From: Acidithiobacillus sp.
GTDB lineage: Bacteria; Pseudomonadota; Gammaproteobacteria; Acidithiobacillales; Acidithiobacillaceae
Assembly (NCBI RefSeq): GCF_023256195.1
Contig: NZ_JAGDWX010000018.1
Span: 1 to 45,030 of the forward strand
Length of the DNA: 45,030 bases
Direction: 5' to 3'
The notes beneath the pieces are model-generated. The model worked only from the letters and a program-made list of their open reading frames with translations, searched no databases and was not told the DNA's origin. This document shows positions 36,834 through 44,665 of this stretch, one piece after another (the stretch's first letter is position 1; the number at the start of each line of letters is the position of its first letter). Made by a program: the position numbers and the translations under genes.

Positions 36834-37397
36834 TCAGGCGGCGCGGTGCTTCCGTTGCTGCGCCAGCGTCAGCACCTGTCCACGCGCGGCGTGCCAGCTT
36901 GCCACCGCGAGCCCGCTGTCGGGCAGTCCGGCGCTGTACAGGCGCGTACTGGCTGGCAGATGCCGGACTCGCTGATAGCCCACTTCGTCTCCGCGCCAGC
37001 GACCGTGGCGGTCCCAGACGGCGGTACACAGGCAGTGTCCCGGAGCGTGGACGCCCCAATGGCCATTGCCCAGACGAATGAGCTGCAGTGGTTGCCGACC
37101 CAGGAACAGAGGCCCTATGGCGCTTTGGTCCCAGTTTCCCTCACTGGGCAAGAGCAGGCGGGCATCGGGCAGGAGCAGAGCCAGGCGTTCCGCGGCCTCG
37201 TTGAGATCGGGGTCGCTATGACTGACCAGGATATAGCGCGGCCGCATGTCCGGGTCCTGTTCCAGCAGCTGGTCCAGATCCGCCTCCAAAGCAGCGCTGG
37301 TGAAATCCAGAAGCAGCGCCTCGTGGCTCGCCCCATCCCACAGGGCCTGACGGTACTGGTGGCGCGGTCGCTCTGAGGAAAAAGCTAGTATCTGCAT
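36834..37397 (-). CDS. Unrecognised protein, possibly a degenerate metallo-beta-lactamase fold
   Basis: I do not recognise this 187-residue protein with confidence. It begins MQILAFSSERPRHQYRQALW and has an LLLDF strand, then RYILVSHSDPDLNEAAERLA and later HWGVHAPGHCLCTAVWD. The second and third resemble the HxHxDH and APGHxxG segments of metallo-beta-lactamase proteins in the expected order, but the first keeps only one His (SHSDPD), so a full metal site is unlikely. The ribosome binding site AAGGAG is 6 nt before the ATG. No signal peptide is seen. It converges on recN with a 7-nt gap. ODP-type flavodiiron-like sensors are one alternative. Confidence 0.7.
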   Translation of the reverse strand: MQILAFSSERPRHQYRQALWDGASHEALLLDFTSAALEADLDQLLEQDPDMRPRYILVSHSDPDLNEAAERLALLLPDARLLLPSEGNWDQSAIGPLFLGRQPLQLIRLGNGHWGVHAPGHCLCTAVWDRHGRWRGDEVGYQRVRHLPASTRLYSAGLPDSGLAVASWHAARGQVLTLAQQRKHRAA

Positions 37398-37679
37398 CGT
37401 GACTCCTTCACCGTCGGTTCATTAGAACATGGTATTTTTCTGATTTTATGCAGTTTGCCTAAGCAGAGTCCGTGCCAGCCGAGAAAAAACCTGCTCCAGC
37501 GCGGTAAGTAGTGGCCGCGGCGCGAGCCATCGGTCCCCCGGGAGCGGTCTTTCTGTAGACGAATACCGACGCCCACGGCCACGCCATCGTCATGGACCGG
37601 CCAGACGCTCCCGGACACAGGACTTCCGCTGCCGTAGCGAGATGACTACAGTGGGCGAAAGACTGTCGCTCCCGTACAC
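37398..37679. other. Long upstream region of the kinase operon
   Basis: Beyond the AT-rich first 70 nt next to the divergent gene, this stretch has no gene I can support; a minus-strand open frame (37459-37974) runs through the promoter and lacks start signals. It contains the 8-mer CGCTCCCG three times: inverted at 37539-37546, then direct at 37606-37613 and 37667-37674. These could be activator or IHF-context sites for the sigma54 promoter at 37680. Confidence 0.5.
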
Positions 37680-37694
37680 TGGTGCCTTGCTTGC
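37680..37694 (+). promoter_or_regulatory. Sigma54 (-24/-12) promoter candidate for the qseE-like operon
   Basis: TGGTGC-N5-TTGC has exact GG-N10-GC spacing and a perfect TTGC -12 half; the -24 half has two transitions from TGGCAC. The start is predicted near 37706, about 30 nt before the kinase ATG. The last gene of the operon encodes a sigma54-dependent activator. Confidence 0.5.
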
Positions 37695-37735
37695 CAGAAT
37701 CGAGGGGGCCCCAAAGCACTGCGGGGGTTTCAGTC

Positions 37736-39220
37736 ATGAGCGTAGTCAAAGGATTGGAGACGGAACGGAGCTGGTTTTCCGGCAAACCCGAGGACCGAAG
37801 TCGAGCCGGGTCCATCCCACGGCGGGTACGAGCCGCTGCCATACTCATATTCCTCATGGTGGCATTGCTCGTTGCCCTCGCCCTGCAGGCCATCCACAGC
37901 CTCAGCAGCAGCAGCGATGTATTGCTGGATACGGCACTGCCGGTGCAACGGCAGCTTCTGGAGATCCGTGACACTCAGGGACAGGCCGAATTCTACCGGC
38001 GCCTGGCGGGAGTGCTGCCGCACAGCGGCTATGAGCACACCTTTCACGCCCTGGTGCAGAGGGAACAGCAGGAATTGCAAGCATTGCTGCCCATCGTCCA
38101 GAAAAAGCATCCCGAGCTTGGCAGTCGGGTCCTCGCCCTCAGTCGCGCCCTCACCGAATACGGTCGCGCGGCTATCCAGGCAAACGGTGCGGATGTTGGC
38201 CAGAGAGGCGTGGACGCTGCTCTGGCAGAGCTCCACGGCAGTCTGCAGAAACTCTTTCTCAAGGAGTCACAACAGGCCGCCGAAGCACGGACCCGAGCGG
38301 TCTGGCTGCTCTACCTGCTGGTGGCGGTGACGGCGGCCCTCGCCCTGTGGATTCCCTGGCGGGTCGCGGTGGCGCTGACGCGTCCTCTGGGGGAGATCCG
38401 CCGCGCTCTGGAAGATCTCGGCGCAGGGCGGGCAACGCGGTTGATACGGGAGGGTCCCCAGGAGATCCGCGATCTGGCGGCGAGCATCGAGACCATGCAG
38501 AGCCGCCTGCGTGAGGAGGAGCGCCTGCGCCACGTCTTTCTGAGCCAGGTGTCGCACGAACTGAAAACCCCACTGGCCTCGGCCCGCTCTGGCGCCGAGC
38601 TGATGCTCAGCGAGCGCCTGGGCAAGCTCTCGCAGGCCCAGCGCGAGGTGTTGGAGATCATCTCCCGCCAGGTCCAGGAGCTCTACGTCGCCATCCAGGA
38701 GATGCTGGACATGCACGCGCTGCAGGCGCAGAGTCTGGAGTATTCGCTGACGGACCTGCCCCTGTCGGCGCAGTTGCAGGAGTTGCGTGGCCGGATGCAG
38801 CCCCTGCTGGACCGTCGCCAGCAGACCTTGGAGATCGCGGTGGACGAGGGACTCCAGGTGCGCGCCGATCCCAAGCGTCTGCTCCAGATCCTCAGTAATC
38901 TGGTGAGCAATGCCCACAAATATAGCGTCGCCGGCGATACCATCCGCGTCGCCGCACAGGCGGAGGGCGGCGGAGTGCGGATTCAGGTTCGCGACCACGG
39001 GCCGGGCATACCCGAGGCACTCCTGGGCCGCGTTTTCGAACGCTTCTTTCAGGTCTCTGCCAGCAGCAACCTGCCACGCGGAACGGGTCTCGGTCTGGCC
39101 ATCGCCCGCGAACTCGTACTGGCCCAGCACGGCGAGATCCGCGTGCGCAATCATCCACAAGGGGGTCTCAGCGCCGAGGTCTGGCTCCCCTGTCCACCCC
39201 CCAGAGAGTCGCGCCCATGA
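37736..39220 (+). CDS. Sensor histidine kinase, QseE/GlrK-like
   Basis: This 494-residue inner-membrane kinase has spans at about residues 33-53 and 189-208 enclosing a 135-residue helical periplasmic sensor. A HAMP linker (RPLGEIRRALEDLGAG) follows, then a HisKA domain with the phospho-acceptor H274 in SQVSHELKTPLASARSG. The ATPase domain has SNLVSNAHKYSVAG, RDHGPGIPEALLGRVFERFF and GTGLGLAIAREL. The start at 37736 is preferred to the longer GTG frame at 37682, which would lie inside the sigma54 promoter. It overlaps the lipoprotein gene by ATGA. The kinase-lipoprotein-activator order is that of qseE-qseG-qseF in E. coli. Confidence 0.92.
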   Translation: MSVVKGLETERSWFSGKPEDRSRAGSIPRRVRAAAILIFLMVALLVALALQAIHSLSSSSDVLLDTALPVQRQLLEIRDTQGQAEFYRRLAGVLPHSGYEHTFHALVQREQQELQALLPIVQKKHPELGSRVLALSRALTEYGRAAIQANGADVGQRGVDAALAELHGSLQKLFLKESQQAAEARTRAVWLLYLLVAVTAALALWIPWRVAVALTRPLGEIRRALEDLGAGRATRLIREGPQEIRDLAASIETMQSRLREEERLRHVFLSQVSHELKTPLASARSGAELMLSERLGKLSQAQREVLEIISRQVQELYVAIQEMLDMHALQAQSLEYSLTDLPLSAQLQELRGRMQPLLDRRQQTLEIAVDEGLQVRADPKRLLQILSNLVSNAHKYSVAGDTIRVAAQAEGGGVRIQVRDHGPGIPEALLGRVFERFFQVSASSNLPRGTGLGLAIARELVLAQHGEIRVRNHPQGGLSAEVWLPCPPPRESRP

Positions 39221-39711
39221 ACCTTCGCACACCCTTTCTGCTCATGGCCCTGCCGACCCTCGCTGCCTGCGCCCAGATACTGCCGTCGGCACAACCTGCC
39301 CCCAACTCCAGTCGGGCGCAGCTGTTGGCAGACCTTGGCCACTGCGGCGCAGCCGACGGCGTCGACTGCGCCCGCATCCATCTCGCTCTCGCCCGCAGCT
39401 ATCTGCAGCAGACGCCACTGAACCGTACCAGTGTCGACAATGCCGGTCGGGAACTGCAGCTGGCCGCCCAGAACCCCAGCGTCGCCGCAGAGATTCGGCC
39501 ATGGCAGAACCTGGTGGCCTACAGCCGCTCGCAGCAGCACGGCCTTTCCTGTCCACCGGCGGAGGCGACCAGAAGCCCGCGTGCCGCTGCTCCCGCTACC
39601 ACCCCCGCCCGATCCGCGGCGGAAGAATCGGCGGCGCAGCGCCTGCAGCGCCTGGAGCAGCTCCTACATCAACAGGCGCAGGAAAGTCTTAGCAGCAAGG
39701 CCCCGCAATGA
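39217..39711 (+). CDS. QseG-like lipoprotein
   Basis: The 164-residue protein has a signal peptide with lipobox LAAC (Cys 18). A helical middle follows (ADGVDCARIHLALARSYLQQ, then NAGRELQLAAQNP), then a Pro/Ala-rich linker and a final coiled-coil-like helix (RLQRLEQLLHQQAQESL). Sequence similarity to E. coli QseG/YfhG is weak by eye; the assignment rests on position between the kinase and the sigma54 activator, with ATGA overlaps at both ends. In E. coli, QseG is an outer-membrane lipoprotein that contacts the kinase QseE and controls its activity, so a similar sensor-partner role is plausible here. Confidence 0.8.
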   Translation: MNLRTPFLLMALPTLAACAQILPSAQPAPNSSRAQLLADLGHCGAADGVDCARIHLALARSYLQQTPLNRTSVDNAGRELQLAAQNPSVAAEIRPWQNLVAYSRSQQHGLSCPPAEATRSPRAAAPATTPARSAAEESAAQRLQRLEQLLHQQAQESLSSKAPQ

Positions 39712-41108
39712 CTCAGAAATCCCTCGGCATAGACCCCGCGCACATCTGCATCATCGACGACGACCCCGACTTCCTGCGGCTTCTGGGCCTATGGCTCGAG
39801 AGCGAGGGACACCAGGTGCAGGCCTTCAGCGCGCCGATGCAGGCCGTAAAGGCCCTGGAGCGGGAGACCCCGGATCTGGTCATCACCGATCTGCGTATGC
39901 CCGAGATGGACGGCATGGAAGTTCTCGAAGCGGTGCAGGAGCTGGATCCCGATTTGCCGGTGATCATCCTCACCGCCCACGGCAGCATCCCCAATGCCGT
40001 GGCTGCCATGCGCGCACAGGCCTTCGGCTATCTGGGCAAGCCCTTCAGCAGTGAGGAGCTGGAATCCCTGGTCGCCGCCGCCTTGCGGCAACGCCAGGCG
40101 AGCCGCGAGACTGGCCGACTGCGGGCCACGCTGAAGGATCTGGCCGGGCAGATGATCCTGCACCGCAGCCCGGTCATGGCCAAGCTCGTGGACGAACTGA
40201 CCCGCGTCGCCCACTCGCAGGCCAGCGTCTTCCTCACCGGCGAGAGCGGTTCGGGCAAGGAGCGGGTAGCACGCGCCATCCACGCCGCCAGTCCCCGCGC
40301 CCAGGGGCCCTTCATTGCCGTCAATTGTGGCGCCATCGTCGCCGACCTCGCCGAAAGCGAACTCTTCGGTCACGTCAAGGGGGCCTTCACCGGCGCCAGC
40401 CAGGACCATCTCGGCCTCATTCGCGCCGCCGATGGTGGCACGCTCTTTCTCGACGAGATTGCTGATCTTCCCCTCAATCTGCAGGTCAAGCTCCTGCGCG
40501 TCCTGCAGGAGGGTACCCTGCGGCCTGTGGGTTCCCGGGAGGAGTATCGCGTGGATATCCGCGTCATCAGCGCTACCCACCAAGACATCTACGCACTGAC
40601 GGCCAGCGGCGCCTTTCGTGAGGATCTTTATTATCGTCTGCACGTCATCCCGCTGCGGGTACCGAGCCTGGCCGAGCGACCCGAGGACATCCTCCTGCTG
40701 GCCCAGCATTTTCTCGACCGGGAGATTGCCCGCCTGGGCCGCCCCATCCAAGGCTTCAGCCCTGAGGCCCTGGACAAGCTGATCTGTCGGCCCTGGCCAG
40801 GCAACGTCCGCGAGCTGGAGAACGTGGTCACCCTGGCAGCTGCCTTGACAGAAAAAGGCTGGGTCGCGGCCGAGGCCATCCCCGACGCCAGTCGTACCGG
40901 CGGCCGCAGCGCCTTCCCACCGCTGCAGGACGCCAAGGCAGCCTTCGAGCGCAGCTACCTGGAGAACCTGCTGCGGGCGACGGACGGCAACATCTCCCGC
41001 GCTGCGCGGATTGCCGGCCGCCACCGTACGGATCTCTATAAACTGATGCGCAAGCACGAACTCACGCCTCAAGAGTTCAAGAGCCAGGGCGACGAAGACG
41101 ATCTGTGA
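39708..41108 (+). CDS. Sigma54-dependent response regulator, QseF/GlrR-like
   Basis: This 466-residue NtrC-family activator has three domains. The receiver (residues 11-125) has phospho-acceptor D61 in DLVITDLRMPEMDG. The AAA+ domain has Walker A GESGSGKE at 178-185, the sigma54-contact loop GAFTGA at 225-230, Walker B GGTLFLDEIADL, and RPWPGNVRELENVV. The C-terminal Fis-type helix-turn-helix is DGNISRAARIAGRHRTDLYK. The GAFTGA loop is intact, so it should drive sigma54 promoters; candidates lie at 4387, 29094-29109 and 37680. In E. coli, GlrR activates glmY and rpoE. Confidence 0.95.
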   Translation: MTQKSLGIDPAHICIIDDDPDFLRLLGLWLESEGHQVQAFSAPMQAVKALERETPDLVITDLRMPEMDGMEVLEAVQELDPDLPVIILTAHGSIPNAVAAMRAQAFGYLGKPFSSEELESLVAAALRQRQASRETGRLRATLKDLAGQMILHRSPVMAKLVDELTRVAHSQASVFLTGESGSGKERVARAIHAASPRAQGPFIAVNCGAIVADLAESELFGHVKGAFTGASQDHLGLIRAADGGTLFLDEIADLPLNLQVKLLRVLQEGTLRPVGSREEYRVDIRVISATHQDIYALTASGAFREDLYYRLHVIPLRVPSLAERPEDILLLAQHFLDREIARLGRPIQGFSPEALDKLICRPWPGNVRELENVVTLAAALTEKGWVAAEAIPDASRTGGRSAFPPLQDAKAAFERSYLENLLRATDGNISRAARIAGRHRTDLYKLMRKHELTPQEFKSQGDEDDL

Positions 41109-41124
41109 CGGATGCGCTGCCGCT

Positions 41125-41152
41125 TTGCCCCGGGAGGTGGCCTTGCTATGCT
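41125..41152 (+). promoter_or_regulatory. Sigma70-type promoter for the DUF502 gene
   Basis: TTGCCC (41125-41130), a 16-bp spacer and TATGCT (41147-41152) predict a start near 41159, about 27 nt before the ATG. It lies in the 77-nt gap after the activator gene. Confidence 0.5.
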
Positions 41153-41185
41153 TCCCTGGCCACTACTGAATTTCGCTGAGGCACC

Positions 41186-41884
41186 ATGCTACCGGTATCC
41201 AGTCCTCCGAAAGCCCCTTCCTCGCGGCGCTGGCACCTGCGCCGCTGGTTCGTTCAAGGCCTGCTCATCTCCCTCCCCATCGGACTGACCATCTATTTCG
41301 TCCTGATGGTGGGTCGCTGGGTGGATGGGATCTTCAACGGCCCGATCCACGCGCTCTTCGGCGTCGACATTCCGGGCCTCGGTATCCTGCTGACCCTGGT
41401 CACCATCCTCGGCGTCGGCTTTCTCGCCTCGCACACCCTGTCGGCCTGGATCTTCGAACGAATCAATGCCGTGCTCGAGCGTATCCCAGTGTTCCACAGC
41501 ATCTACAGCACCATCCAGGAAACCGTGGAACTGCTGCTGGGCGGCAAGGACCGTGGCTTTCGCAGCGCCGTGCTGGTGCCGCAGAACGGCGCCGGCGCCT
41601 ACGTCATCGGCCTCGTCACTCGCGACGAATTGAGCGAGATACCGGGCCTGGGCGAGGACTGTCTGGCCGTCTACGTCCCCATGGCCTACAACATCGGCGG
41701 CTTTACCTACGTGGTGCCACGCGACCAGCTCATTCCTCTGCCGGAGCTCTCGCCGCAGCAGGCACTGCGCTTTGCCATGGCAGGCGGTGTGGGCAGTGGC
41801 CGGCATCTGCGTGAAAAACTACAGGCGGTCAAGGCCGCCGCGGAAGCCACGGATAAAACCGAAGCGGGGGAGGCCCCGCACTGA
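41186..41884 (+). CDS. DUF502 membrane protein
   Basis: The 232-residue protein matches DUF502. Two membrane spans (about residues 25-47 and 60-82) surround a loop with FNGPIHALFG. These are followed by IPVFHSIYSTIQETVELLLG, RSAVLVPQNGAGAYVIGLVT and YVPMAYNIGGFTYVVPRDQL, the family's conserved P-x-P/YxxxxQ region and soluble domain. The last 35 residues are charged. DUF502 proteins are widespread in proteobacteria and plants, but their function is undefined. A GAGG site precedes the ATG. It has its own predicted promoter, as does galU downstream. Confidence 0.93.
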   Translation: MLPVSSPPKAPSSRRWHLRRWFVQGLLISLPIGLTIYFVLMVGRWVDGIFNGPIHALFGVDIPGLGILLTLVTILGVGFLASHTLSAWIFERINAVLERIPVFHSIYSTIQETVELLLGGKDRGFRSAVLVPQNGAGAYVIGLVTRDELSEIPGLGEDCLAVYVPMAYNIGGFTYVVPRDQLIPLPELSPQQALRFAMAGGVGSGRHLREKLQAVKAAAEATDKTEAGEAPH

Positions 41885-41893
41885 GCTCGACTT

Positions 41894-41922
41894 TTGCCGC
41901 GCTCGACGCGGCTCACTATACT
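41894..41922 (+). promoter_or_regulatory. Sigma70-type promoter for galU-rmlA-rmlC
   Basis: TTGCCG (41894-41899), an exact 17-bp spacer and TATACT (41917-41922) predict a start near 41929, 22 nt before galU, with GTGAGGAG as ribosome binding site between them. Confidence 0.7.
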
Positions 41923-41950
41923 GGCGCCAACGATACAGTGAGGAGACGAC

Positions 41951-42847
41951 ATGGAGCTCGTGCGTAAAGCCGTATTCCCCGTAGCCGGTCTGGGTACCCG
42001 CTTTCTTCCCGCCACCAAGGCCAGTCCCAAGGAGATGATGCCGGTGGTGGACAAGCCGCTCATCCAGTACGCGGTGGAGGAAGCCATCGCCGCCGGTATC
42101 GATCAGCTCATCTTCGTCACCGGCCGCGGCAAGCGCGCCATCGCTGATCACTTCGATGTCTCCTACGAGCTGGAAATGGAACTGGAAAAAAAGCAGAAGA
42201 CCGCCCTGCTGGAACAGGTGCGGGCCATTCTGCCGAGCCATGTGAGCACCATTTTCCTGCGTCAGCCCTACCCCCTGGGCCTTGGCCATGCTGTGCTCAT
42301 GGCGCGCCCGGTGGTGGGCAATGAACCCTTTGCGGTGCTGCTGGCGGACGATCTCATGCTGGCGACGGAGCCGGTGCTCGGGCAGATGGTGGAGCAGTAT
42401 CGGCGCTACCAGGCCGGCATACTGGGTGTGGAAGAGATTCCGCGGGAGCACAGTTCCCGCTACGGTATCGTCGATGCCCGTCCCTGGGACGACAACATCT
42501 ATCAGGTGAGCCGCATCGTCGAAAAACCCAAGCCGGAAGAGGCCCCCTCCAATCTCGGTGTGGTGGGGCGCTATATTCTGCCGGCCCGCATCTTCCATTT
42601 TCTCGAGAATCTCGGCAGCGGCGCCGGTGGGGAAATCCAGTTGACAGACGCCATAGCGAATCTCTTGGGCGAGCGTCAGGTTCTCGCCTACCGCTTCCAA
42701 GGACAGCGTTTCGACTGCGGCGACAAACTTGGCTACCTGCAGGCCACCATCGCCTTTGCCCAGCTTCATCCGGAGGTCGGTCCGGCTTTCGTGCGCTACC
42801 TCGACGGACTCTGCCAGGCGCGTGCCGGCGAGCAGCCGCATGCGTAA
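41951..42847 (+). CDS. galU: UTP-glucose-1-phosphate uridylyltransferase
   Basis: GalU makes UDP-glucose for exopolysaccharide, LPS and glycogen precursors. The 298-residue nucleotidyltransferase begins [20 protein letters not shown], the GxGTRxxP nucleotide loop, then [20 protein letters not shown]. The metal-binding ADD is in [31 protein letters not shown] and the C-terminal [13 protein letters not shown] are diagnostic for bacterial GalU. It heads an operon with its own promoter and overlaps rmlA by 8 nt. Confidence 0.97.
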   Translation: MELVRKAVFPVAGLGTRFLPATKASPKEMMPVVDKPLIQYAVEEAIAAGIDQLIFVTGRGKRAIADHFDVSYELEMELEKKQKTALLEQVRAILPSHVSTIFLRQPYPLGLGHAVLMARPVVGNEPFAVLLADDLMLATEPVLGQMVEQYRRYQAGILGVEEIPREHSSRYGIVDARPWDDNIYQVSRIVEKPKPEEAPSNLGVVGRYILPARIFHFLENLGSGAGGEIQLTDAIANLLGERQVLAYRFQGQRFDCGDKLGYLQATIAFAQLHPEVGPAFVRYLDGLCQARAGEQPHA

Positions 42848-43724
42848 GGGCATCATTCTCGCGGGCGGCTCAGGCACCCGTCTCTATCCGCTGACGCAGG
42901 TTCTGAGCAAACAGCTCATGCCCGTCTACGATAAACCGCTGATCTACTATCCGCTGTCCACCCTGATGCTCGCTGGCATCCGCGAGATCCTGATCATCTC
43001 CACCCCCACCGATCTGCCTCGCTTTCGGCAACTGCTGGGCGATGGTCGCCAGTGGGGGCTGGAGTTTCACTATGCGGAACAGGCCCAACCCGAAGGGCTG
43101 GCCCAGGCCCTCATCATCGCCGAGGACTTTCTGGCCGGCGCGCCCTCGGCTCTGGTACTGGGCGACAACGTCTTCTACGGGCACGAGCTCAGCGACAAGC
43201 TACAGGCAATCGCGGCACAGGCGGATGGGGCCACCATCTTTGCCTACCACGTAGCCAATCCCCGGGCCTACGGCGTGGTGGAATTCGATGCCACGGGCCG
43301 GGCGCTCAGCCTGGCCGAAAAACCGGCCCAGCCACGCTCCTCCTTCGCCGTCACCGGTCTGTACTTCTACGACGGGGATGGCAGTCGGCTGGCACGGCAG
43401 CTGCGCCCCTCGGCCCGCGGTGAGCTGGAGATCACCGACCTCAACAACCTCTATCTCAGCCACGGCCGATTGCGGGTGGAAATTCTCGGCCGCGGTACCG
43501 CCTGGCTCGACACTGGGACGCACGCCGATCTCCTCAACGCCGCCCAATTCATCCGCACCTTGGAGGAACGTCAGGGTCTCAAGGTGGCCTGTCCCGAGGA
43601 AATCGCCTGGCGCCTGGGCTACATCGGCGATGACACGCTGTGCCGGCTGGCCGAGCCCCTGCGCAAGAGTGGCTATGGCGAATATCTGCTGCGCCTGCTC
43701 GAGGAGGAGCCACGCCAGCCATGA
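42840..43724 (+). CDS. rmlA: Glucose-1-phosphate thymidylyltransferase
   Basis: RmlA (RfbA) makes dTDP-glucose, the first step of dTDP-L-rhamnose synthesis. The 294-residue protein starts [20 protein letters not shown], then [20 protein letters not shown]. It has the metal-site Asp in [20 protein letters not shown] and [17 protein letters not shown]. The ATG at 42840 lies inside the end of galU, and the stop overlaps rmlC in ATGA. rmlB and rmlD, needed to complete dTDP-rhamnose, are not in the window, so they must be elsewhere if the pathway is complete. Confidence 0.97.
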   Translation: MRKGIILAGGSGTRLYPLTQVLSKQLMPVYDKPLIYYPLSTLMLAGIREILIISTPTDLPRFRQLLGDGRQWGLEFHYAEQAQPEGLAQALIIAEDFLAGAPSALVLGDNVFYGHELSDKLQAIAAQADGATIFAYHVANPRAYGVVEFDATGRALSLAEKPAQPRSSFAVTGLYFYDGDGSRLARQLRPSARGELEITDLNNLYLSHGRLRVEILGRGTAWLDTGTHADLLNAAQFIRTLEERQGLKVACPEEIAWRLGYIGDDTLCRLAEPLRKSGYGEYLLRLLEEEPRQP

Positions 43725-44269
43725 AGATCGAAGCCCTGAGCATCCCCGATGTACTGCTCATCACGCCTCGGGTCTTTGGTGATGCCCGTGGTTTCTTCCT
43801 GGAGAGCTGGAATCGCCGCAGCTTTGCCGCCGCCGGGCTGGATCTGGATTTCGTCCAGGACAACCACAGCCGCTCCCAGCGCGGGGTCCTGCGCGGCCTG
43901 CACTATCAGATCCGCCAGCCGCAGGGCAAACTGGTGCGCGTCGTGGCGGGCGAGGTATTCGACGTGGCCGTGGACCTGCGTCGCAGTTCGCCACATTTCG
44001 GCCGCTGGGCCGGCGCCACCCTGAGTGCCGGCAATGCGCAGATGCTCTGGGTGCCGCCGGGCTTTGCCCACGGTTTTCTGGTGCTGTCGGAGCAAGCGGA
44101 CTTTCTCTACAAGGCAACGGACTACTACCTGCCCGAGGCGGAGCGCTGCCTGCGCTGGGACGATCCTACGGTGGGCGTCCGCTGGCCCTTGTCGCCCGGA
44201 ACCCTGCCTACGCTGGCCGCCAAGGACGCCGCCGGCAGCCTGCTTGCGGACCTGGAGTGTTTCCCCTGA
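43721..44269 (+). CDS. rmlC: dTDP-4-dehydrorhamnose 3,5-epimerase
   Basis: RmlC epimerises dTDP-4-keto-6-deoxyglucose at C3 and C5. The 182-residue cupin has the substrate-binding [19 protein letters not shown], with the catalytic His in [41 protein letters not shown] and the Tyr-rich [19 protein letters not shown] are typical. Its length matches RfbC. The ATGA overlap with rmlA implies coupled translation. The product feeds LPS or exopolysaccharide rhamnose synthesis. Confidence 0.97.
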   Translation: MKIEALSIPDVLLITPRVFGDARGFFLESWNRRSFAAAGLDLDFVQDNHSRSQRGVLRGLHYQIRQPQGKLVRVVAGEVFDVAVDLRRSSPHFGRWAGATLSAGNAQMLWVPPGFAHGFLVLSEQADFLYKATDYYLPEAERCLRWDDPTVGVRWPLSPGTLPTLAAKDAAGSLLADLECFP

Positions 44270-44271
44270 CT

Positions 44272-44301
44272 TTTCCTGACCGCCCTGCTTTGCGGTATGC
44301 T
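44272..44301 (+). promoter_or_regulatory. Possible sigma70 promoter for the DUF3579 gene
   Basis: TTTCCT (44272-44277), an 18-bp spacer and TATGCT (44296-44301) predict a start near 44308, about 22 nt before the ATG. The -35 match is weak. Confidence 0.4.
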
Positions 44302-44329
44302 ATGGCGCCGGTTCACGGAGGGGCGCTGC

Positions 44330-44665
44330 ATGATCATCATTGAAGGAATCACGGCCAGCGGGCGCAAGTTCCGACCCTCGGCCTGGGCGGAGATGCTCAT
44401 CGAGGGCGTGGGCCTCGCCCACTTTGGAAGCGACCACAAGATCCACTACCTGCCGTACATCGAGCCTGCCACCATCAACGGCAACGCCGCCATCCTCATG
44501 GACGAGGAGCTCGAAAAGATCCGCCCCGAGGCCTACAAGGAGATTCTCCACTTTGCCAAGGAGAACCACCTGGTGATGCACTACGAGCCAGGCAGCGTAG
44601 CGCAGAAGCGGGCCAGCCTGCTCGGTGAGATTCCGCGGCGCGACTCGCGCCGCAGCAACGTCTGA
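44330..44665 (+). CDS. DUF3579 family protein
   Basis: The 111-residue product matches DUF3579. It starts MIIIEGITASGRKFRPSAWA, the family's opening strand with the (T/S)xxGRxFRPSDWAER-like motif, then IHYLPYIEPATINGNAAILM and a helix LEKIRPEAYKEILHFAKENH. It is probably a small cytosolic protein and has no catalytic motif. The ATG is preceded by GGAGGGG. The last base of its stop overlaps the next ATG in TGATG, so the two are coupled. The family occurs mainly in beta- and gamma-like proteobacteria and has no known function. Confidence 0.9.
   Translation: MIIIEGITASGRKFRPSAWAEMLIEGVGLAHFGSDHKIHYLPYIEPATINGNAAILMDEELEKIRPEAYKEILHFAKENHLVMHYEPGSVAQKRASLLGEIPRRDSRRSNV

Noticed and set aside
37459-37974. 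171-codon minus-strand frame upstream of the kinase gene
   Set aside because: It overlaps the kinase N-terminus and the promoter, has no start signal and resembles nothing known.
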